Shown here one piece after another: positions 58,859 through 64,000 of a DNA stretch of 64,000 nucleotides (positions are counted from its first letter, which is position 1; the number at the start of each line of letters is the position of its first letter). The notes under the pieces were generated by a model. That model made no database searches, was not told the origin of the DNA, and was given only the letters and a program-made list of their open reading frames with translations. Origin of the DNA: NORP233 sp050186825 (GTDB taxonomy: Bacteria > Planctomycetota > J058); the NCBI GenBank assembly GCA_050186825.1, contig JBFWYD010000021.1:1-64000 (forward strand). The letters are read 5' to 3'. Made by a program: the position numbers and the translations under genes.

Positions 58859-60010
58859 TCAGGGGCTCTTGCGCGCGCGCACCACCAGGAGCGCCCCGCC
58901 GCTCGTGCGGCAGCCGACGAGCAGCGACCCACCGTCGCGCGCCAGCAGGCTGGTCACGCGCGAGACCGCCGGGAAGCCCGGCTCGGGGATCATCGTCGCG
59001 CCGTCGAAGTAGAGGAGCTGGCCCGCCGAGGTGCCCAGGTAGACCTGCTGCTCGGGCGTGATCGCCAACGCCGTCGCCGCCTCCTGGGTGCTCGACCAGA
59101 GCGAGAGGAACAGCGCCCCGTCGTAGACGAGCAGCTGGCCGCCCACGCCTCGCCCCAGCCCGTCGAAGGACCCGGTCGCGATCAGGAGCACCTGGCTGCC
59201 CACCTGGTTGCGCGCCCAGGCGAAGCCCGTGACCTCCTCGCGCACGCCTGCCTGGCCGCCGCTCAGGGCCGGGATCGCCAGCACCTCCGTCGCGGCGCCG
59301 CGGACCCGGATCAGGCGGGGGGCCGCCCCGTCGGTGCCGCCCACGTAGAGGTCGCCGCTGGCCTGCGGCCACTCGACCAGGGCCACAGGCGCGACGCTCC
59401 CCAGGCTCGGCCCGGCCGCGAAGGTCCCGCTCCCGGCGTCGTAGCGATGGAGGCGCGGCGGGGCGCCGGCCGAGGTGCCGACCGCCGCGACGGCGCCCGC
59501 GCCGCTCGAGCCCACCACGGCCACGTCGGCCGCGGTGTCGAGGGCCACGCTCCAGGTGAAGGTCCCCGGGCTGGTCTCGCGCCGCAGGTAGACGTCGCCC
59601 GCGCCGGGCTGGCCCGGCTCGCTCGTGGCGGCGAACACCAGGCTCCCCACCGTGGCGACGCTGCGGGCCCGCGCGGCGAGGGTGGTCTCGGTCGCGCTCA
59701 CGCGGGCCTGGTCCAGGCGGACCACGTCCTGCGCGGGCGCCAGCCCGGCCAGGCTCTGCGTGCCCGCGGTCGCGATCCCCAGCGCGCTGACCTCGCCATC
59801 GGGGACCGAGCTCAGCGGCACCGAGTCCAGCCGGTAGCCCAGCGGGTCGCGGTTGGGGGAGGGCAAGGCCTGCGGGATCCCCGAGCCGCCCGTCCGTCCG
59901 CCGCCGCCGCCCGTGGTCGGAGGCAGCGGGGCGCTGCCCGCGGCGCACGCGACCAGCAAGGAGCACGCGGCCCCCGCCAGCAGCATCGCCTTGATCGCCC
60001 TCCGTCTCAT
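58859..60010 (-). CDS. Lipoprotein with beta-propeller-like body
   Basis: The true start is probably ATG 60010 (MRRRAIKAMLLAGAACSLL), giving 383 aa. The lipobox is LLVAC, so it is exported and lipidated. After a Gly/Thr-rich stretch (TTGGGGGRTGGSG) the body is strand-rich, with repeated 'GDLYVGGTDG', 'QVYLGTSAGQLLYFDGA' and 'GGSLLVGCRTSGGALLVV' blades, consistent with one beta-propeller. There is no catalytic motif. Like its upstream neighbour (60207-62198) it resembles planctomycete lipoproteins that monitor or bind surface polymers. It is not assigned to a named family. Confidence 0.75.
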   Translation of the reverse strand: MRRRAIKAMLLAGAACSLLVACAAGSAPLPPTTGGGGGRTGGSGIPQALPSPNRDPLGYRLDSVPLSSVPDGEVSALGIATAGTQSLAGLAPAQDVVRLDQARVSATETTLAARARSVATVGSLVFAATSEPGQPGAGDVYLRRETSPGTFTWSVALDTAADVAVVGSSGAGAVAAVGTSAGAPPRLHRYDAGSGTFAAGPSLGSVAPVALVEWPQASGDLYVGGTDGAAPRLIRVRGAATEVLAIPALSGGQAGVREEVTGFAWARNQVGSQVLLIATGSFDGLGRGVGGQLLVYDGALFLSLWSSTQEAATALAITPEQQVYLGTSAGQLLYFDGATMIPEPGFPAVSRVTSLLARDGGSLLVGCRTSGGALLVVRARKSP

Positions 60011-60152
60011 CGCGGCCTCCGACCTCTTCACCTGAGCAACTCGCCGGCCTTGGCTAAGGCCTTGGCGTCCTGCGACTTCTCGGCCCACCTGAAACGCTTC
60101 TGAGAGTGCTGTGACCTGGGAGCACGGTCCAACAGAGGTCGAGGGCGTGGCC

Positions 60153-60190
60153 CTGGGCCGGCTCGGGGTCCCAGCCCCGAGCCGGCCCAG
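60153..60190 (-). terminator. 16-bp hairpin after the second lipoprotein gene
   Basis: The perfect stem ctgggccggctcgggg (60153-60168) and its complement (60175-60190) have a 6-nt loop (tcccag). It begins 17 nt past the stop of the leftward lipoprotein gene (60207-62198). There is no U-run. It separates the two lipoprotein genes, suggesting separate transcripts. Confidence 0.65.
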
Positions 60191-60206
60191 CTCCCTCCTC
60201 CGCACA

Positions 60207-62198
60207 TCAATCCAGTCGGATCAGCTTGAGCTGGTTCCGGTCGCTCGCCTTCGGGGCCGCCACGGCCTGGGTCAGACCCGGCGCCAGCGGGGGTGGCGTG
60301 GCGGCGGTGAAGGACGAGGCCGAGGCCCGCGCGCCCATTCCGCCAGCCATGGGCGCGCCGAGCGGCATCGGCACAGGCAGGCAGTCCATGAAGTCGTAGG
60401 TCTGCTCGTGGTAGACGATCACCACGTCGTCGCCCTCGACCACAGCGTCGTAGCCGAGCCACGCCACCGCCGTGCTCTTGCCGCCGCGCACCGCGCCCGT
60501 GGTCGTGGCCGTGGTCAGCCGGTGCGTCGCGGGGCTGGCGGGCAGGCTCGCGTAGTCGTCCCAGTGCGCCACGTGCAGCTCGTTCCCCGCGGCCGCGCGC
60601 TGGAGGTAGACCACGTCCAGACGGGTCGCGCCGCCCTGCTCGCGCAGCACCACGCTGGGCATGTGCGCCGAGTCGTCGCCCAGGCTCAGGGCGGCGCCCC
60701 AGGTCTTGCCCGCGTCCGCGCTGTGCTTGAGCCGCACGCCGCCGTCGGTCTCGTAGCCGTAGAAGATCTCGAGCGCGCGGCCCTGGCCCGCGAGCGCGAC
60801 GCTGGGGTCGAAGCTCCAGGTGGTCACCTCGTCGACCAGGAAGTCCTCGAAGCCCGGGGCGCCGAACAGGCGCACGGCGCAGCGGAACTCGGTCCGCGAG
60901 GCGCGGCCGGGGCGCGGGCCCGGGTTCGGGGCGTCGCTCAGCGCCGAGTAGGCGTAGCCGACCACCAGGTCCCCGCCCGCCGAGTACTGCGCGCCCATGA
61001 TCACGGGCGTGGCGTCGCCCGGCGCCGCGTGGAGCACCGCGGGGGCGCCCAGCTCGAAGGAGACAGGCGAGCCGTTCTTGTCGACCGTCTTGGGCTCGGC
61101 CTCGACCAGGACCAGCTCGACGCGGTAGCCCTCCGCGCGGCGCGGGTCGTTCACGGTCCGCCAGAAGAGGGTCGCCAGCGTGTAGTCGGCGGCCATGGCG
61201 ACCTGGACCAGGCGGCAGTTGTAGCCGCTCCCGCGCTCGAGCTCGAAGCTCTGGGCGAAGCTCGCGCCGCGATCGAAGGAGAGGCGCAGCGTCACGGTGT
61301 CGCCGCCCGAGTGGACCAGGGCCAGCACGTTGAACAGGGCCGCCACCTCGTGGTCGCGCCAGTTGCCCTGGTCGGGGCTGGTCTCGCTCGAGGCCCCGCC
61401 GGTGACCGCGCCGCTGGCCTCGTCGTGCTGGAGCCGCATCTCGTAGCGCTTCGCGCCGAAGCGGTCGCCCTGGTCGCCCTCGTAGACCACGACCGTGCTC
61501 CGGTCGCCCGAGGTCGCCACGGTGGGCAGGCCGAACTGGAAGGAGTCGCTCGAGTAGAGCGTGCGCTGGGTCTTCACGAAGGGCGCGGGCGTCGGGCTCT
61601 GGACCTCGACCGCGATCGGGGACACCGCCCCGATCCGGATCCGCACCAGCGCCGTGTCGATCCCCTGGTCGTCCTGGGACTGGACCGCGAGCACCTGCTC
61701 GCGGCCGATCGCGCCCTGGACCGTGACCCGCGCGAAGCCGTCGCCGTTGGAGTCGACCCAGGGGTCGCGGTTGGCCAGCGCGGTGCCGCTCGGCTCGAAG
61801 CCGACCCCGGCCAAGGTCTCGGGGCCGCCCTGCGGCGCGCCGCCCGCGTCGAGCACGTGCGCCAGGGAGACGCGCACCGCGCCGGTGTTGCCGGCGGCGC
61901 GCGCGAAGGCGTTGAAGGCCAGCGGACGGTCGGCGGGCGTGGTCAGGTCGTAGACGGCGGACACCTGCGTGACGCCGAGGCGGCGCAGGTCCACGCCCGA
62001 CATCACGGCGCTGACCGTCGCCGTGTCGGTGGCCGCGATCAGGACGTTGGAGCCCGCGGTCAGGAACACCCCCTGCCGCTGGGTGCTCGGGGGAGTGACC
62101 GTGCTGCTGGAGGGACCCCGGCTGCTGCCGCTGCTGCAGCCCAGGGTCGCGACGAGGACGACAGCGCTCAGGGCTGCCAGGGGACGAACGAGCTTCAT
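60207..62198 (-). CDS. Lipoprotein with BNR/sialidase-like propeller
   Basis: ATG 62198 (MKLVRPLAALSAVVLVATLGC) has GGAGG 8 nt upstream; the longer frame upstream lacks an SD. The product is 663 aa with lipobox ATLGC. The first 200 residues are strand-rich Ig-like sequence (TDTATVSAVMSGVDLRRLG; RDPWVDSNGDGFARVTV). About 210-640 contains Asp-box (BNR) type motifs seen in sialidase folds: TLRLSFDRGASFAQSFEL and VRLKHSADAGKTWGAALSL, each with S-x-D-x-G-x-x-[FW]. The usual arginine triad is not evident, so it is more likely a binding or structural propeller than an active sialidase. Surface-exposed location expected. Confidence 0.78.
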   Translation of the reverse strand: MKLVRPLAALSAVVLVATLGCSSGSSRGPSSSTVTPPSTQRQGVFLTAGSNVLIAATDTATVSAVMSGVDLRRLGVTQVSAVYDLTTPADRPLAFNAFARAAGNTGAVRVSLAHVLDAGGAPQGGPETLAGVGFEPSGTALANRDPWVDSNGDGFARVTVQGAIGREQVLAVQSQDDQGIDTALVRIRIGAVSPIAVEVQSPTPAPFVKTQRTLYSSDSFQFGLPTVATSGDRSTVVVYEGDQGDRFGAKRYEMRLQHDEASGAVTGGASSETSPDQGNWRDHEVAALFNVLALVHSGGDTVTLRLSFDRGASFAQSFELERGSGYNCRLVQVAMAADYTLATLFWRTVNDPRRAEGYRVELVLVEAEPKTVDKNGSPVSFELGAPAVLHAAPGDATPVIMGAQYSAGGDLVVGYAYSALSDAPNPGPRPGRASRTEFRCAVRLFGAPGFEDFLVDEVTTWSFDPSVALAGQGRALEIFYGYETDGGVRLKHSADAGKTWGAALSLGDDSAHMPSVVLREQGGATRLDVVYLQRAAAGNELHVAHWDDYASLPASPATHRLTTATTTGAVRGGKSTAVAWLGYDAVVEGDDVVIVYHEQTYDFMDCLPVPMPLGAPMAGGMGARASASSFTAATPPPLAPGLTQAVAAPKASDRNQLKLIRLD

Positions 62199-62344
62199 GG
62201 GGACCTCCGGTGCGTTCTCGAAGGAGGTCATTAGCAGGGGCCGTACCGGGACAACGGCATTGCCCACACAGCAGATACGCCGATCGAACCATCCTGGGAT
62301 TGCTCAGATATGAGCATTGCTGGGCCGGTTCCCAGGGCCTGGAC

Positions 62345-62622
62345 GAGCTGGCGGCCCTCGGGCGCAGCGCCCGGGGGCCGGCTGCTCGACGCAAGCGGTG
62401 TGGCCGAGCGCAGCTCGGTCCCCGCGCCACCGAGCGAGCTGGCGGCCTTCGGGCGCGCAGCGCCCGGGGGGCCGGCTGCTCGACGCAAGCGGTGTGACCG
62501 AGCGCAGCTCGGTCTCCGCGCCAGCGAACGAGCTGGCGGCCTTCGGGCGCGCAGCGCCCAGGGGGCCGGCTGCTCGACGCAAGCGGTGTGACCGAGCGCA
62601 GCTCGGTCTCCGCGCCAGCGAA
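62345..62622. repeat. Three tandem 91-94-bp repeats, each with two hairpins
   Basis: The units start at 62345, 62436 and 62530, each beginning gagctggcggcc. Every unit contains gggcg-cgcag-cgccc (copy 1 with the left part shortened) and ccgag-cgcag-ctcgg (for example 62404-62418). They fill the gap (62199-62650) between the lipoprotein start and the stop of the leftward sigma54 activator; no other gene is seen. They could serve as attenuator, terminator array or REP/BIME units. Confidence 0.85.
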
Positions 62623-62650
62623 CCCGGGCGAGCGCGACGAGCTCGGGCGG

Positions 62651-64000
62651 CTAGGAGGTCCTGCGCCGCCGGCGCGGGGTCTGGATCCCGAGGGCCTCGA
62701 CGCGGCGGATCAGCTTGTTCCGCTCGACCTGGAGCGCGCGCGCGGCCTGGCTCAGGTTGCCCCTGGTGCGGCGCAGGGCGCGCTCGATCAGCGTCCGCTC
62801 CAGCGCCTCGAGCGCGTCGGCGAGCGTGGCCTCCTCCGGGAGCCGGGGCTCGGCGCCGGGGCGCGCGTCCTTCTGGTGCGCGCGGACCTCCGGCGGGAGG
62901 TGGCGGACCAGGACCCGCGGGACGCGCTGCGCGAGCAGGCGGCGGACGAGGTTCTCCAGCTCGCGCACGTTCCCCGGCCAGGGATAGGCCGCGAGCGTGC
63001 GCAGGGCCGCGTCGGCCACCAGCGGCGGGGCCTCGGGCGCGTGCTTGCGCAGGAAGTGATCGACGAGCAGCGCCACGTCCTCCGGCCGCTCCCGGAGCGG
63101 CGGGACGCGCACGGGCATCACGGCCAGGCGGTAGTAGAGGTCCTGACGGAAGCGGCCGGCCGCGACCAGCGTCGCGAGCGGCTCGTTGCTCGCCGCCACC
63201 ACGCGCACGTCCACCGCGACCGCGCGCTCGGCGCCGACGGGGCGGACCACGCCCTCCTGGAGCGCGCGCAGCAGCTTGGCCTGGAGCGAGGCGGACATGC
63301 TGTTGACCTCGTCCAGGAACAGGGTCCCCCCCGAGGCCGCCTGGAAGATCCCGGGGCGGTCCTGGTCGGCGCCGGTGAAGGCGCCGCGCACGTGGCCGAA
63401 GAGCTCGCGCTCGAGCAGCGAGTCCGCCAGCGCGGCGCAGGACTCGCCCACGAAGGGGCCCGGCGCGCGCCGGCTGGCCGCGTGGATCGCGCGCGCCACG
63501 AGCTCCTTGCCCGCGCCGCTCTCCCCCTCGATCAGGGCGGGGAAGTCGGTGCGCGCCACGCGCGCGATCGTCTCGCTCAGGCGCCGCATCTCGGGGGAGG
63601 TGCCCACGAGCTGCGCGGTGGCCGCGGCCAGCGCGGCCTCGCGGACCTGCGAGCGCAGGCCGGTCACGTCGCGCTCGAGGCGGACGCGGTCGCCCAGGAG
63701 GCGGAAGGCGGGGGCGAGCTCCGCGGTCAGGCGGCGCGCCAGCTCGCGCGCCTCGGGGTCGAAGCGGCCGGCCTCGGTGCGGTCGTCGAGGTAGAGCACC
63801 GCGAGCACCGGGCCGTCCTCGCGTTCACGCTCGCGCACGGGGACGGCCAGCACCGAGCGGATCGCGAGCGAGGCCACGCTCTCCGCCTCGGCGAAGCGCG
63901 GGTCGCTGAGCGCGTCCGGGACGAGCACCGCCTCCTGCTCGCGCGTCGCGGCCTCGACCAGACGCCGGCTGTAGGCGAAGGCCGGGCCGCGCAGCTCCTC
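62651..64000 (-). CDS. Sigma54-dependent transcriptional activator (partial)
   Basis: The frame stays open to the window edge, so the true start lies beyond 64000; about 449 residues are visible. The edge part is a GAF domain (IRSVLAVPVREREREDGPVL, AVLYLDDRTEAGRFD). The AAA+ domain has Walker A GESGAGKE, GAFTGA (sigma54-contact loop, intact), Walker B GGTLFLDEVNSMS, and the arginine-finger region RFRQDLYYRLAVMPV. The C-terminal Fis-type HTH is RTRGNLSQAARALQVERNKLIRRVEALGI (helices 1-3) with a basic tail RRRRRT. It activates RNA polymerase-sigma54 from upstream sites. In planctomycetes such regulators often have an N-terminal FHA domain, which cannot be checked here. Confidence 0.9.
   Translation of the reverse strand, partial: EELRGPAFAYSRRLVEAATREQEAVLVPDALSDPRFAEAESVASLAIRSVLAVPVREREREDGPVLAVLYLDDRTEAGRFDPEARELARRLTAELAPAFRLLGDRVRLERDVTGLRSQVREAALAAATAQLVGTSPEMRRLSETIARVARTDFPALIEGESGAGKELVARAIHAASRRAPGPFVGESCAALADSLLERELFGHVRGAFTGADQDRPGIFQAASGGTLFLDEVNSMSASLQAKLLRALQEGVVRPVGAERAVAVDVRVVAASNEPLATLVAAGRFRQDLYYRLAVMPVRVPPLRERPEDVALLVDHFLRKHAPEAPPLVADAALRTLAAYPWPGNVRELENLVRRLLAQRVPRVLVRHLPPEVRAHQKDARPGAEPRLPEEATLADALEALERTLIERALRRTRGNLSQAARALQVERNKLIRRVEALGIQTPRRRRRTS

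Noticed and set aside
60207..62198. Active sialidase
   Set aside because: Asp-box motifs are present but the arginine triad and catalytic Tyr/Glu pair could not be identified.
62345..62622. CRISPR array from three regular repeats
   Set aside because: Units are contiguous 91-94 bp repeats with no unique spacers, and no cas genes are near; the Cas4-like fold at 5505 is far away and lacks Cas1/Cas2.

Overview
The window is very GC-rich, with strong G/C preference at third codon positions. Its gene content looks planctomycete-like: a type IV prepilin-like protein of the kind common in Planctomycetota (a FTLIELLVVIAIIG head with a short variable body), membrane-linked Ser/Thr kinases with WD40-like repeats, STN/HEAT secreted proteins, and many GTG/TTG starts. 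Planctomycetota is an inference. Another predatory or social GC-rich phylum such as Myxococcota is not excluded. There is no rRNA and no integrase; one tRNA-Ala(GGC) is present.

Region 1 (1-9.7 kb) looks phage- or conflict-related. It opens with the C-terminal part of a lambda-gpE-like major capsid protein. Next comes a TrlF-like SMC/AAA ATPase without the N-terminal PHP part, then a HEAT-type histidine kinase and a response regulator. A 240-bp region packed with CGTGGG/CCCACG words follows. After it is a tightly overlapping trio: an unknown protein with faint annealase resemblance, a PD-(D/E)XK nuclease with a four-Cys cluster, and a pseudo-receiver protein. Two ParB-N-like proteins of a type frequent in phages end the region.

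Region 2 (9.8-22.2 kb) is one long operon in which almost every gene overlaps the next by 4 nt. It encodes a glycosyltransferase battery: two GT4 enzymes, a 1202-aa four-module enzyme, a 640-aa CgeB-like enzyme, a GT2-phosphoribosyltransferase-HAD fusion and a methyltransferase. Mixed in are small membrane, lipoprotein and phage-structural-like genes, and an IscU paralogue that has lost its first ligand cysteine.

Region 3 (22.2-30.8 kb) is a 2454-aa YD-repeat (RHS/teneurin-like) protein with two YWTD-type beta-propeller blocks inside it. Its last ~220 residues are lower in GC and look like a swapped toxin tip. A four-helix membrane protein overlaps it by 4 nt and is the likely immunity protein. 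A degraded insertion-sequence remnant follows.

Region 4 (30.8-64 kb) reads as ordinary chromosomal backbone: two Ser/Thr kinases, a prepilin-like protein, a ZIP-like/SO_0444-type metal permease fusion, a coiled-coil protein, a FHA-GAF-GGDEF-GAF protein, an Omp85-like barrel, STN-HEAT and transglutaminase-TPR proteins, an OmpA/peptidoglycan-binding plus serine-hydrolase pair, rarA, two lipoproteins and a sigma54 activator. Its intergenic spaces carry many perfect hairpins and short tandem repeats. Several of these share a CGCAG or CGGAG loop.
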